Shown one piece after another: positions 1 through 7,463 of a stretch of 27,593 nucleotides of DNA. The notes beneath the pieces are model-generated. The model saw only the letters and a list, made by a program, of their open reading frames with translations, did not search any database and was not told the origin of the DNA. This stretch comes from a virus. Where the stretch lies: the IMG/VR virus record IMGVR_UViG_3300010939_000098, positions 1-27,593 of that record; one strand, 5' to 3'. How positions within the stretch are numbered: the first letter of the stretch is position 1; each line of letters begins with the position of its first letter. The position numbers were made by a program, and so were the translations under genes.

Positions 1-496
1 TGTTTTGATCTGGGGTATAACCAATGCTCTTGGTCATTGTAGAAGAGTTATCAAAGCCTAGAATCACCATGACTTTATCGCCTACTGCGGGAGTCTGAAC
101 TATGCCTGAAATTGTTGTACTTTTAATTCCAATAGTTTGACAAGATATTCCAAGAGCTGTGGCACTTCCTATTGTTTCTTGATTAACACAACCAGAACTG
201 ATTCTACAGATGTGAATAGTATCCCAAGTTATGTTCATTTGTGCAGTTGTAATGTTTATTCTAATGGTCCAAGTCCCAGCATCCCAATTTAACGAATCAA
301 CATTGATGATTTCAAACCATACTGCTCGTTTATCTGCTGCACTTCCATCAACCGTGACTGTCTTTGCTGTAGCACCTACAACTCCACCTTCCTCAGCTTG
401 ATTTCCCTCTTTGTCTGTGTTTTCAGTTCCACCTGCACAATAAAGATCCAGTGCACAGACTACAGCATTATCAGTTTGTTGGTGTTCTGTTATCGC
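1..496 (-). CDS. Partial putative virion protein without a visible start codon
   Basis: An open frame runs from just after a TGA at 497-499 to the left edge of the window (about 165 codons, 3' end outside). It reads convincingly as protein: a Cys-containing start (ALDLYCAGG), Gly/Thr-rich stretches and alternating beta-type segments such as TWTIRINITTAQMNITW. It has no ATG, GTG or TTG before an internal Met at about position 231. It begins inside the end of the 471-776 gene in the +1 frame relative to it. It could use a non-standard start, be reached by frameshifting, or reflect a sequence error. The composition suggests a beta-rich structural protein, but I recognise no family. Confidence 0.5.
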
Positions 497-776
497 TCAT
501 CGCCTTCTTTACTAGCTTTATGAATTTCTGATAATCCATCTTCTTACCAAATTTGACAAGCTTTCCTGATTCTAGTTCTTTTGAGTATTTTGTTATTTCA
601 TGTAAAAGATGACGCGGAAGATAGCTGTCCTCGCCGACAGTGTTTTCTCTATTGCCTTTGTCATCATCCCATGTTATGATTTGAACATCGTTTGGAGATG
701 CGTCAAACCAGCTTCCATCTTTGGAACTGAAAGATGATTCATCGGAATACCATATTTTCCATCTTGTGGTTTTCAT
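471..776 (-). CDS. Small conserved-looking virus protein, 101 aa
   Basis: This 101-residue soluble protein opens with a WKIWYSDESSFSSKDG motif followed by PNDVQIITWDDD. From memory, this resembles a widespread small phage protein type with a W-x-I-x-Y-S/A-D-G-S-x-F pattern and no assigned function. The C-terminal half is Lys-rich and probably helical. It starts 8 nt after the fibre-like gene, with no clear SD. Its end overlaps the start-less frame that continues to the left edge. The position after tail-type genes suggests a late, structural or accessory role. The function is unknown. Confidence 0.7.
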   Translation of the reverse strand: MKTTRWKIWYSDESSFSSKDGSWFDASPNDVQIITWDDDKGNRENTVGEDSYLPRHLLHEITKYSKELESGKLVKFGKKMDYQKFIKLVKKAMSDNRTPTN

Positions 777-784
777 ATTTCATT

Positions 785-1651
785 TTATGCTATCGTCAAC
801 TGGTTCTCCAGTGTCCAGGTCTGACCTGCTGGTTTGGTTCCGTTGGCCACAGTATCGCGGTGCAAGTTGGCGTTTGGTGTTACACCGTTGTCTGTTGTGT
901 ATTCCTCCCATGCGAACTCTGCCTCGCCTGATATAAACTCGGACTTCCAGTCTCTGCGTTGTCCTGCCCCAGCGGTTGGGAAACCTGCCAGTTGTCCTTT
1001 GAATAGAGTAGAAGCACCTAACAGTCCAGTCTGTGTTGCTGCTGGTGCGGTTACAGAGTTGCCGACACCACATCTCGCAAGTAGATTAGTATAGTAATCT
1101 ACTGCGTTTGTTTCATCAACCAAATCCCATATCTCAGTGATGCCCTCGTTCAGAAACAGGTTGAGTTTGAGCCAGGGAAGTGTTTTGACCACATTCAGCT
1201 CCAGCAGATAATTGTGTGCTAGCTTCTTCGCTATCTGTTTGAAGTTATATCCTTTGTTTAGCAGTTCGCTGATTGGGTTGTTGCCAAAGCCTGGGATGTG
1301 ATGCTTTGGTTCTTCATACTTCTCGACTATCATGGTTTGAAGACCCATCGCCTGCTTTGGCAGTGTGATGCCCATCTTCTCGTAGGTGCCCTCCCAAAGT
1401 CTGAACAGTGAATCTTTGAAGATTGGAAATTTGGTAAACTGTTTGTAACCCCATCGTAATATTACATCCGTCTCTTTGTTCTCCAGTTTGATTGTCTGTT
1501 TGTGGGTTCGCTTGATCAGTATCTGTGCAGAACCTGCTTGAACCCTCACCAAGTGCTTTGGCATCCTGAACTTGCCAGGACGGGTGATGATATCTTGGTA
1601 TCCTATTCTATTCAATTTAGAATCAACTCTTTTGGATTGGCAGCATTCCAA
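785..1651 (-). CDS. Putative tail/fibre-associated structural protein
   Basis: A 288-residue protein if the TTG at 1651 is used; an ATG at 1564 would give 259 residues. The N-terminal half is charged (ITRPGKFRMPKHLVRVQ). The C-terminal hundred residues carry GVGNSVTAPAATQTGL followed by mixed beta segments. That pattern (Gly-x-Gly then a TapaxTdTgL-like stretch) is common in phage virion proteins that begin a fibre or baseplate module. The 16190-16837 gene carries a related ESQTGLIAATGAR stretch. The start is uncertain: the same frame stays open upstream of the TTG, and a 31-codon ATG reading frame overlaps it (see findings). Structural role inferred, moderate confidence. Confidence 0.65.
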   Translation of the reverse strand: MECCQSKRVDSKLNRIGYQDIITRPGKFRMPKHLVRVQAGSAQILIKRTHKQTIKLENKETDVILRWGYKQFTKFPIFKDSLFRLWEGTYEKMGITLPKQAMGLQTMIVEKYEEPKHHIPGFGNNPISELLNKGYNFKQIAKKLAHNYLLELNVVKTLPWLKLNLFLNEGITEIWDLVDETNAVDYYTNLLARCGVGNSVTAPAATQTGLLGASTLFKGQLAGFPTAGAGQRRDWKSEFISGEAEFAWEEYTTDNGVTPNANLHRDTVANGTKPAGQTWTLENQLTIA

Positions 1652-1703
1652 ACAGGACCTGTTTGTTTTGTGAACTTCGCTGATATGATAATCCAGATTA
1701 TCC

Positions 1704-1925
1704 TCATGTCTTCTCCACCTTCACATAGGTTGAACCGACTGCTTTGAACTTCTCGGCCTCTGCCTTCTGTCTGGTTTCATAGGCTTCTTCATCTGCCTTG
1801 ATCTTGGCAGCGCAGTCTGCTTTGAGGTTGTGACCGCAGTTGTTGCACTTCCAGTCGGTCTTGTCACAATTCAGTGGATTCTGATGACAGGTGCACATTC
1901 GGTCGTCGGTACAGTTGCAGTCCAT
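1704..1925 (-). CDS. Cys-rich zinc-binding mini-protein, 73 aa
   Basis: The first 38 residues hold nine cysteines: CNC, CTC, a single Cys, then CNNC and a further Cys (WKCNNCGHNLKADC), plus one His. This is enough for two metal sites. The rest is a charged, probably helical tail rich in Ala, Glu and Lys (KADEEAYETRQKAEAEKFKA). No SD precedes the ATG. Instead a CTTTTTATTC box at 1946-1955 lies 25 nt upstream, which suggests a leaderless transcript. Its TGA overlaps an ATG of a short frame in an ATGA arrangement. Zinc binding is inferred from the motif; the partner is unknown. Confidence 0.75.
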   Translation of the reverse strand: MDCNCTDDRMCTCHQNPLNCDKTDWKCNNCGHNLKADCAAKIKADEEAYETRQKAEAEKFKAVGSTYVKVEKT

Positions 1926-1945
1926 TGCTAAAGCCTTGTTTTACA

Positions 1946-1955
1946 GAATAAAAAG
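1946..1955 (-). promoter_or_regulatory. Archaeal TATA-like box for the 1704-1925 gene
   Basis: CTTTTTATTC on the minus strand is centred 25 nt upstream of the ATG at 1925, which has no SD. Spacing and sequence match the other leaderless promoters in this window (for example 24489-24500 and 26141-26152). Confidence 0.5.
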
Positions 1956-1959
1956 AATA

Positions 1960-2322
1960 TCATCTGAACGTCCTCACTTTCTTGTAATCGAACTGCATCT
2001 GGAGGTAGTGTCTCTGTTCCTTCTCATCAAAGATGTCGCGGCTGGTATCATTGAAGAGGTCTTCGGTGAATATTGTCAAGCGTACTGCGCTCTTCTGTCC
2101 GATGCTCACTTTATCTGGATGTTCTATCTTGTACACCTTCGGATCCATGTTTGTTTTGAATTTGATTTGTTCGGTGTCGTAGTTGTTGCCCTTCTCGTCT
2201 GGTTTGTTTACGAGTTTGAAGTTGTAGGTCTTGTCGCCCTGCACCTCCAACTCCTTTAGATCAATGAATGATATGTCAGGATACAGAGTATCCTTGTATT
2301 CAACCTGCAGGACTGATGCCAT
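1960..2322 (-). CDS. Small beta-rich protein downstream of portal, 120 aa
   Basis: A 120-residue protein with alternating hydrophobic/polar segments (YNFKLVNKP, AVRLTIFTED, YLQMQFDYKK) that suggest a beta sandwich. Its ATG lies 23 nt inside the portal gene, so translation is probably coupled to portal. I recognise no family. The location and fold type make a minor structural or assembly protein plausible. Confidence 0.7.
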   Translation of the reverse strand: MASVLQVEYKDTLYPDISFIDLKELEVQGDKTYNFKLVNKPDEKGNNYDTEQIKFKTNMDPKVYKIEHPDKVSIGQKSAVRLTIFTEDLFNDTSRDIFDEKEQRHYLQMQFDYKKVRTFR

Positions 2323-3712
2323 ATTTCTTCACAAGATAGTTGAGTATCTTCTTCTTTGCGGGAGCGTTTGGGTCTGTTGATCTGACTGTGGATGGTTTGG
2401 GAACCATAATCTTGAGGCTCCTGCCCTTCTCGGATAATCCTATAATGTTGCGCAGTTTGCTGAGGTCACCAGTCACTTCCTCCTTGGTTGGCTTGGTTAG
2501 CTTTACACCGGCATCTATGAACATGTCAATAAAGTCGTCTGGATTGAACTTGTCTATGAATGCAGGATCCTTCAGGATGTTGAACACGTCTCCTATTTCT
2601 GCGGGAGTCATTGGATCCTCCTGACCCCAGTGGAGTTTAACGTTGGCTTTCTTGATGTCATAGCCCTCCTGCGCGATGAGTGGAGCGTATATCATCCGCT
2701 CTACGAACCGCTTGTGGAATCGCTGATTCATCTGGATAAGTGGGAACATTGCATCGACTGCCTCCTTGCTGGATGCGTAGGTGAAGTTTAGTGAAGACCA
2801 GAGCCTGATTAAAGGTGACATGGTTCCAGATACGATCTGGTCATCGATGTATCTGATGAATGTGTCAAAGCGGTTCTGCGTATCCAGTGAAACAGTCTTG
2901 ATATCGCCTTTTACGTTGCCGACAAAGTGTTGGAGTGGATCTAGTTTGTTGAGTGCGGTGTTTACTGTGGAGACGTATTCCTCTGTCGCGCCCTCGCCCT
3001 CAAAGAAGCCGAAGTATCTTGGGAGTCCTGCGTAGATCATCTTTATGGATACGTCTTCAATCTTTTCGGCTGCCTGGAACCATGACTCTCGCTTTACGTT
3101 GGTTCCGCCATCTGTCTGATAGCCGATTCCCTTTCTTGCCATTGCCTGGCCGATGCCCTCACCGAATGCACCCTCATCTATTGGAAGCCATCTGGCATGT
3201 ATGATATCGCCAGGCAGGACGTTTACATCACCGCGTCCGCCCCAGTTTTGTATGAACTTGACAGTGTCACCCGCCTCATCCCGGTATATCTTTGTAAAAC
3301 TGGAAAGCGGAAGCATGTAGATGCCTGCGAATGGGTTGACTTCGTCCTCCACTGGATTAAGGAATGCGTTCCCGCTAGCCCAGACATCTCGTGATATCTT
3401 CTGATTGAGCGTATCTAGATCCCAGTCCTCTGCAAAGTCGTTGACTATCTCCAGGGACTTGCGTCCTGTTGGAGTGGTCATGTCTGCTGAGTTGAAGAAG
3501 CCCACGCCGACTGCGTTGGCCATGTAAGTGAAGACTGTAAGTTTGAATTTCAGGTTTCTTTTGATATTGTCTACAATATCCTTGAGCGGTACGTCAAGCG
3601 TCTCACCAGTCCATACTTGGGTGGGTTTGGTGATTGCCGCTGTAGGCTTGGGTGCCTCTGATGGTTCTGGGTGAACAGCATCTGTTTTGGATAGAAAGTC
3701 TAGAGCATCCAT
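2300..3712 (-). CDS. Portal protein
   Basis: This is the right length (470 aa) for a phage portal, the dodecameric ring at the capsid vertex through which DNA is packaged. Typical family features are visible: an early amphipathic region, the stretch SRDVWASGNAFLNPV followed by YMLPLSSFTKIYRDEAG (the Y-x-L-P-x-x-x-(V/T)-x-(V/I) segment of portals), GDIIHARW, and a long helical C-terminal half with TYASSKEAVDAMF and MNQRFHKRFVERMIYAPL. A Pro-rich N-terminus precedes it. It lies downstream of the large terminase but is separated from it by nine mini-genes, unlike the usual terL-portal adjacency. The family call is based on pattern; identity is fairly secure. Confidence 0.85.
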   Translation of the reverse strand: MDALDFLSKTDAVHPEPSEAPKPTAAITKPTQVWTGETLDVPLKDIVDNIKRNLKFKLTVFTYMANAVGVGFFNSADMTTPTGRKSLEIVNDFAEDWDLDTLNQKISRDVWASGNAFLNPVEDEVNPFAGIYMLPLSSFTKIYRDEAGDTVKFIQNWGGRGDVNVLPGDIIHARWLPIDEGAFGEGIGQAMARKGIGYQTDGGTNVKRESWFQAAEKIEDVSIKMIYAGLPRYFGFFEGEGATEEYVSTVNTALNKLDPLQHFVGNVKGDIKTVSLDTQNRFDTFIRYIDDQIVSGTMSPLIRLWSSLNFTYASSKEAVDAMFPLIQMNQRFHKRFVERMIYAPLIAQEGYDIKKANVKLHWGQEDPMTPAEIGDVFNILKDPAFIDKFNPDDFIDMFIDAGVKLTKPTKEEVTGDLSKLRNIIGLSEKGRSLKIMVPKPSTVRSTDPNAPAKKKILNYLVKKYGISPAG

Positions 3713-3718
3713 TGATTA

Positions 3719-3892
3719 CTACTTTTTCTCGGTACTTTTTAGAACTAGGTAAGTGACTATCTGCTCCTCAAAGTAGAATGACGTGTCGCAGGATACGCAG
3801 TTGTACTTTGTAACCTCTAGGAACTTGCCAGCGACTGGCATCTCCTTCTTCTCTGATTTACAGTTGCCTTGGCAGCGAGGACAGGATATCAA
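3719..3892 (-). CDS. Zinc-ribbon mini-protein, 57 aa (TTG start)
   Basis: Residues 4-11 read CPRCQGNC and are followed about 24 residues later by CVSC, giving a four-to-five-Cys zinc ribbon; the rest is mixed beta and charged. The only in-frame start after the preceding stop is TTG at 3892. It overlaps the stop of the upstream gene as TTGA and has GAGAGG about 8 nt upstream. The next gene is portal, six bases downstream. A nucleic-acid or protein adaptor role is plausible but not shown. Confidence 0.75.
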   Translation of the reverse strand: MISCPRCQGNCKSEKKEMPVAGKFLEVTKYNCVSCDTSFYFEEQIVTYLVLKSTEKK

Positions 3893-4053
3893 TCTACAAA
3901 CCTCTCATAGATTGCATGATTTAGAATGATGATGCAGGTGTCTCGTGGATCATGCAGGAATGAGAATACAACAAAGCCGTTGATTGACAGACTGATGTCT
4001 GTGATTTTGGTATCGGTTGACATCTTTCTGTTACAAAAGTGTGATTTGAACAT
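3889..4053 (-). CDS. Mini-protein of unknown function, 54 aa
   Basis: ATG at 4053 follows a strong SD (AAAGGAGGACG) and overlaps the previous stop as TGATG. The product begins MFKSHFCNRKMSTDTK, has a beta-like core (ISLSINGFVVFSFLHD) and ends NHAIYERFVD. A second ATG at codon 11 is possible. Its stop forms a TTGA overlap with the zinc-ribbon gene. I recognise no family. The operon signals, more than composition, make the case for a real gene. Confidence 0.65.
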   Translation of the reverse strand: MFKSHFCNRKMSTDTKITDISLSINGFVVFSFLHDPRDTCIIILNHAIYERFVD

Positions 4054-4199
4054 CAGCGTCCTCCTTTCTCAAGATCAGGGTATTCCTTTGCAATCTGTGA
4101 AGGTAACAGTCGTTTTGATAACAAACGCCTCCAGGTGCGGGGTCGTGCTTTCTTCTTTGGCAGGATAAAGCCTTGGATGCTTCGCAGGCGGTGACTCAA
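4053..4199 (-). CDS. Basic mini-protein, 48 aa (TTG start)
   Basis: The TTG at 4199 overlaps the upstream TGA as TTGA. The product is strongly basic, with PKKKARPRTWRRLLSKRLLP followed by a short acidic tail, so nucleic-acid contact is plausible. The frame is bounded by overlaps at both ends. No family recognised. Confidence 0.6.
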   Translation of the reverse strand: MSHRLRSIQGFILPKKKARPRTWRRLLSKRLLPSQIAKEYPDLEKGGR

Positions 4200-4384
4200 A
4201 CTGGCCACACCAATACTTCATCCATACATTCCCTTCTACAAGCGTGAATGGTTTTATTATCTTTAATTCGACTCCACCATCTTACTCCAGTATCTGGGTT
4301 TATTGGATTGAGTGGTTCTCCTAGACTGTTGCAAGGAGATTCTTGTTCTTTCCCACATCCATCGCATGTTGCTTTGAAAGTCAT
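4196..4384 (-). CDS. Zinc-binding mini-protein, 62 aa
   Basis: Cysteines are at residues 7, 10 and 18 (CDGCGKEQESPC), with a C-terminal HACRREC pair, so one composite site is likely. A WWSRIKDNKTIHAC segment lies between. It starts in an ATGA overlap with the 4381-4575 gene and ends in a TTGA overlap with the basic mini-protein. Part of the translationally chained run between terminase and portal. Function unknown. Confidence 0.75.
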   Translation of the reverse strand: MTFKATCDGCGKEQESPCNSLGEPLNPINPDTGVRWWSRIKDNKTIHACRRECMDEVLVWPV

Positions 4385-4575
4385 TGTTTAACAGTCACCG
4401 CTTTGCTGCATAATGAGATTTGAGCCAGGAACTCTGTTATCATGTTCATGTAGTTGACGTCCTTCTCTGGACTGGATTGGCTTTTGATCCGGCGCACCTT
4501 TTCATAGGTATCTTTGAATAGCTTCTCTACTTTATTGTAATCTATATTCATTCTGACCATTACTGGCTTACCCAT
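4381..4575 (-). CDS. Small helical protein, 64 aa
   Basis: I chose the ATG at 4575 because a GAGGAGG SD lies about 7 nt upstream; an ATG at 4590 would sit inside that SD. The product (MGKPVMVRMNIDYNKVEKL...) is mostly helical and Lys-rich, with a central NYMNMITEFLAQISLC segment. No family recognised. ATGA overlap with the next gene. Confidence 0.65.
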   Translation of the reverse strand: MGKPVMVRMNIDYNKVEKLFKDTYEKVRRIKSQSSPEKDVNYMNMITEFLAQISLCSKAVTVKQ

Positions 4576-4732
4576 CCCACTCCTCCTCATCGATTAGATC
4601 CTCAGAGCAGTTGCAATGTTCCGGACCTAGTTGATAAATTATACAAAATGGGTCATGATCTGGATAGATGATTCCGTTAGGTCCATAATCCACTTGAACT
4701 ACGCCACCGCCTGATATCTTGATGGTGCTCAT
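4568..4732 (-). CDS. Small acidic Cys-containing protein, 54 aa
   Basis: The ATG at 4732 is preferred: GGAG lies about 10 nt upstream, and it avoids reading through the 28-residue zinc protein that occupies 4743-4829 in another frame. The alternative ATG at 4780 adds 16 residues. The product has a Gly-rich beta start (KISGGGVVQVDYGPNG), then FCIIYQLGPEHCNC and an acidic tail. Three cysteines and one His may bind metal. Confidence 0.6.
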   Translation of the reverse strand: MSTIKISGGGVVQVDYGPNGIIYPDHDPFCIIYQLGPEHCNCSEDLIDEEEWDG

Positions 4733-4742
4733 TAGATTACTT

Positions 4743-4829
4743 TCATCTCCAATGATTCTCCAAACAAGAAGAACACTCATCGTTTGGTTCCATTCTTACA
4801 CAGATTTCATTAGTATTAGGGCATCTCAT
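4743..4829 (-). CDS. 28-residue zinc-knuckle mini-protein
   Basis: The very short frame reads MRCPNTNEIC then ECSSCLENHWR, giving four cysteines with Cx6C and CxxC spacing, a compact zinc knuckle. The ATG overlaps the stop of the C2H2 gene (ATGA), and the stop lies 10 nt before the next ATG. Short length is the main doubt; motif plus coupling support it. Confidence 0.55.
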   Translation of the reverse strand: MRCPNTNEICVRMEPNDECSSCLENHWR

Positions 4830-4936
4830 TCTATATTCATCTCTGTCAGTTCTGTCGGGTGAGCCAGTCTTAAGTGTGTCTTGATTGAGGAATATCTACC
4901 AGTTTGTGGACAGTAAGGACACCTGAATTCAGTCAT
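4826..4936 (-). CDS. Single C2H2 zinc-finger mini-protein, 36 aa
   Basis: Residues 6-26 form a classical C2H2 finger: CPYC, then twelve residues, His, five residues, His (THLRLAH). That is almost the entire protein. It begins in an ATGA overlap with the treble-clef gene and ends in an ATGA overlap with the 28-residue protein. One finger alone binds DNA weakly, so it may act as an oligomer or a protein adaptor. Confidence 0.75.
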   Translation of the reverse strand: MTEFRCPYCPQTGRYSSIKTHLRLAHPTELTEMNIE

Positions 4937-5124
4937 TGCCTCGTCCTTTCAAAGCATTCGGCATGATACCATTTGCTTGAACGTGATCCTGCAGAGTGGA
5001 TGGCTTGGCCTATTGTTATCTCTTCATCACATTTGAAACATAAGATTAAGTTGGTTTTGAGTATGTTGCAGATCTTCGTGTATCTGGGCCCAGTCAGGAT
5101 ATAGGTTCTGCTTCTTTTGCCCAT
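4933..5124 (-). CDS. Treble-clef/LIM-PARP-like zinc-finger protein, 63 aa
   Basis: After a basic N-terminus (MGKRSRTYILTGPRYTK) comes CFKCDEEITIGQAIHSAG and then KWYHAECFER. The arrangement C-x2-C...H...W-Y-H-x2-C resembles half of a LIM domain or PARP-type treble clef. The ATG directly follows the TAG of the upstream gene, with GGGAGGAGGG as SD. The likely role is a nucleic-acid or protein adaptor; the target is unknown. Confidence 0.8.
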   Translation of the reverse strand: MGKRSRTYILTGPRYTKICNILKTNLILCFKCDEEITIGQAIHSAGSRSSKWYHAECFERTRQ

Positions 5125-5292
5125 CTACAATATCCCTCCTCCCTTTCTTTTGTGACCTCTAACCTCGTTGATTTTGTGTCGCAGTTGGCTGGTGGATAGT
5201 TCGTTAATTTCCTTAACATTGAACTCAATACCCTTCAAGATCAACAGATTGCTCAAACAGTTGATCATGCTGGTCTTTCTGAGTCCGGACAT
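5125..5292 (-). CDS. Small protein downstream of terminase, 55 aa
   Basis: The ATG at 5292 shares one base with the terminase stop (TGATG) and has a strong AGGAGGT SD within the end of terL. The protein is helical (SMINCLSNLLILKGIEFNVKEI) with a basic, Gly-rich tail (VRGHKRKGGGIL). Unrecognised. Translational coupling suggests co-expression with terminase. Confidence 0.7.
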   Translation of the reverse strand: MSGLRKTSMINCLSNLLILKGIEFNVKEINELSTSQLRHKINEVRGHKRKGGGIL

Positions 5293-6851
5293 CACTTACC
5301 TCCTGGTCCGCCGACTTTGAAGATGCCCTTATACTTTGTTGCCCTCATATCGAGATACCAAGCAGCCCAAGCACCATTCTGTGCATGCAGTGCATCATCT
5401 GGTTCGCTGATATCATGGATGTAAGTTGTGTATTCTCCTTTTCTGGAATGTGCTTGCTTTGATTCTATTGCAGTGAAGTGATCAATCACGAATTCAATCT
5501 TATCCAGGTCTGCTCCCGGCCAGGTGATATGGTGATTGTTGATGAGTGATATCTGTGAATCGATTGCAAAGGTGCGGTCTACTTCTACAAGGTTCTTGTC
5601 CCAGACGTGATCAAGTTTCCAAGGTTCCGCTGCGTTGGAAAGATAGATCATCTTTGTGATATAGTGATGGTATCGTTTCTCCAGTTGTTGCACCTGGTAG
5701 GTACCTCCACCTGCATCCATGACTCCCTTCTTTGGTTTGTAAAGGTCGATTAGTCTGATGACACGTTCTGCTTGTTTTGCAACATCAGGCTCATCAATCT
5801 TCTCGGTGTAGATGACTCTGAATGTTGGTATGTTTGGGTTTGTGCACTGCCAGAAATAGGGAACAGTAAACGCGCGCTCACCACCTCCCCAATCGTTTCC
5901 AAAGTAGACCTCGCCAAGTGAATGGTCTACTTCCTCTGGTGTGAGCATTGAGAGGTTATTGTCAAAACATGCTTTCATCATGGCTTCTGTGATTGGCTTC
6001 TTTGCGCCCTTGTACCAATCACCAAATATCTCAGTGATTAGACGACGGAGAGTCATAGTCTTGCGCTTTGCATCTATCTGTTCTTTGGTTATCCAGGGGA
6101 CTATGGTCTGCGGGACGCTGTAGGAATGGTCCTCTGCTTGCGGGTTCTTTGCAATCCAGGAATGTGATTGAACGTCCCAGTGGAATTGTGTGCCCTTCAT
6201 CCACATCTTGTGCCAAGCAGTCTCTGCATCTGAACCTGTTCCAATTCCTAAAAAGCGCTGATGTGGGCTGTGGTCCATTGCAGAGAGCAAGACATCAATC
6301 TCATTGACATCTTGTGATTGTATCTCATCAGCTACGATAAAGTCTGCAGGTATGGACCTGGCTTCTTCGTATCCCTCCCAAGCGGAGTGAAAGTATAACT
6401 TGGAACTGTTGGCCAACGTGAGGACTGTCGCTGTATGATTCTGGAGAGGTGCTATCTTCTGGAGTGCAGGGCTTTGACTGATTGCCCAGTCTCTGACTCG
6501 CAGGTTGCTGAACTTGGATGTCTGGGACCCACGCGCTGCAACATATAATCCCACTGTTCCCGGGAACAGCCAAGTCAGGAAGAGTAGCCAATTCACTGCA
6601 AGTTCTGTCAGTTCTGTTTGTCTCCCTTTAGCTATTAGGATGCGCTTTGCAATGTCGCGGTAGATTTGTAAAAGATAATCTCTGTCTTTGAAATTAAAAG
6701 GCTCTTTTTTTAGGATCCTGGTTTGCTGAGTCCATAATACGATATCATGTGAGAGTTCAATTGATTCAGCGTCTCGTAAAGCCCTGGATTCGGTACTGGC
6801 CTCATGGGCATAGATGTAGTGTGGATTAGGTTTTACTGGTGGTTTGGGCAA
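5292..6851 (-). CDS. terL: Terminase large subunit (packaging ATPase-nuclease)
   Basis: The size (519 aa) and motif order fit terL, which drives ATP-dependent DNA translocation into proheads and cuts the concatemer. The ATPase part has KGRQTELTE at about 75-83 in the Walker A position, FIVADE (D175, E176) as Walker B and GIGTGS at 202-207 as the coupling motif. The RNase H-like nuclease has FGNDWGG (D320), GVMDAGGG (D379) and EPDDALHA (D485/D486). The Walker A lacks the usual Gly-Lys-Ser/Thr end. The start is TTG at 6851, 26 nt inside the upstream gene and without a clear SD; no other start fits before the ATPase domain. Confidence 0.9.
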   Translation of the reverse strand: MPKPPVKPNPHYIYAHEASTESRALRDAESIELSHDIVLWTQQTRILKKEPFNFKDRDYLLQIYRDIAKRILIAKGRQTELTELAVNWLLFLTWLFPGTVGLYVAARGSQTSKFSNLRVRDWAISQSPALQKIAPLQNHTATVLTLANSSKLYFHSAWEGYEEARSIPADFIVADEIQSQDVNEIDVLLSAMDHSPHQRFLGIGTGSDAETAWHKMWMKGTQFHWDVQSHSWIAKNPQAEDHSYSVPQTIVPWITKEQIDAKRKTMTLRRLITEIFGDWYKGAKKPITEAMMKACFDNNLSMLTPEEVDHSLGEVYFGNDWGGGERAFTVPYFWQCTNPNIPTFRVIYTEKIDEPDVAKQAERVIRLIDLYKPKKGVMDAGGGTYQVQQLEKRYHHYITKMIYLSNAAEPWKLDHVWDKNLVEVDRTFAIDSQISLINNHHITWPGADLDKIEFVIDHFTAIESKQAHSRKGEYTTYIHDISEPDDALHAQNGAWAAWYLDMRATKYKGIFKVGGPGGK

Positions 6852-7389
6852 GGCTATCAGGTGGAGTGGTTTCTGCTAATTTGAGAGACTTCATTTGCTT
6901 CTCTATGATGTCCTGTGATTCGTCAATGTAGGATGAGAGCCATGGTTGCAGTTGTACAATCTTGTCGAGTATCACTGACTTTTTGTAAGCGCTGTCTTCA
7001 TTGTTGTAGTTTATCCAGTATTCTGCTTCGCACATTTCCAATGTGTCCAGGGTGAGCAGATGACGTTCTTCCATTCCACTCTTTGCAATGTGGATTAATC
7101 TGTTGTGCCTCATCTCCTTGATCTTCTTTAGATTATCAAAATATGCGGATCGTTTCATTTTGTACTTGTGATTCTTTATGACCTCGAGCGCTTTTGCTAC
7201 TGGCAGTCTCATTAATCTGGTTCTGAGGACAAGTGACTGCTTGTCACTCAAGATGTAGTCCGACTCTTTCATTCTTCGCATGTGTAGGATCCATACCTCA
7301 ATCCAGTTTAAGTGTGGTATTGTTAGCTGGAGTGATCTGCAGGTGTTGTTTAGTTTAGTAAAAAGGCAGAAGGCGTCAATCTGATTCAA
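6826..7389 (-). CDS. Putative terminase small subunit or DNA-binding protein
   Basis: A 187-residue, mostly helical protein immediately before terL and overlapping it by 26 nt, the usual place for the DNA-recognition small terminase. A Lys/Arg-rich helical stretch (NHKYKMKRSAYFDNLKKIKE) could form a helix-turn-helix, but I cannot identify the family. The start is TTG at 7389 with AGGAGG 8 nt upstream; the nearby ATG stops after five codons. Function is inferred from context only. Confidence 0.6.
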   Translation of the reverse strand: MNQIDAFCLFTKLNNTCRSLQLTIPHLNWIEVWILHMRRMKESDYILSDKQSLVLRTRLMRLPVAKALEVIKNHKYKMKRSAYFDNLKKIKEMRHNRLIHIAKSGMEERHLLTLDTLEMCEAEYWINYNNEDSAYKKSVILDKIVQLQPWLSSYIDESQDIIEKQMKSLKLAETTPPDSLAQTTSKT

Positions 7390-7433
7390 GCATTTAGCCT
7401 CCTAACAAGCCATCCGGTACCAGATATCAGATG

Positions 7434-7463
7434 TATAATTCACTACGCTCTTCTATTTATGAT
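7434..7463 (-). repeat. Promoter-like direct repeat, copy 1
   Basis: This 30-nt unit matches 7548-7577 at about 24 positions. On the minus strand it reads ATCATAAATAG, then about ten variable bases, then AGTGAATTATA. It contains a TATA-like ATAAATAG and lies about 50-70 nt upstream of the start of the gene preceding terL, so it may drive the packaging operon or bind a regulator. Confidence 0.5.
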
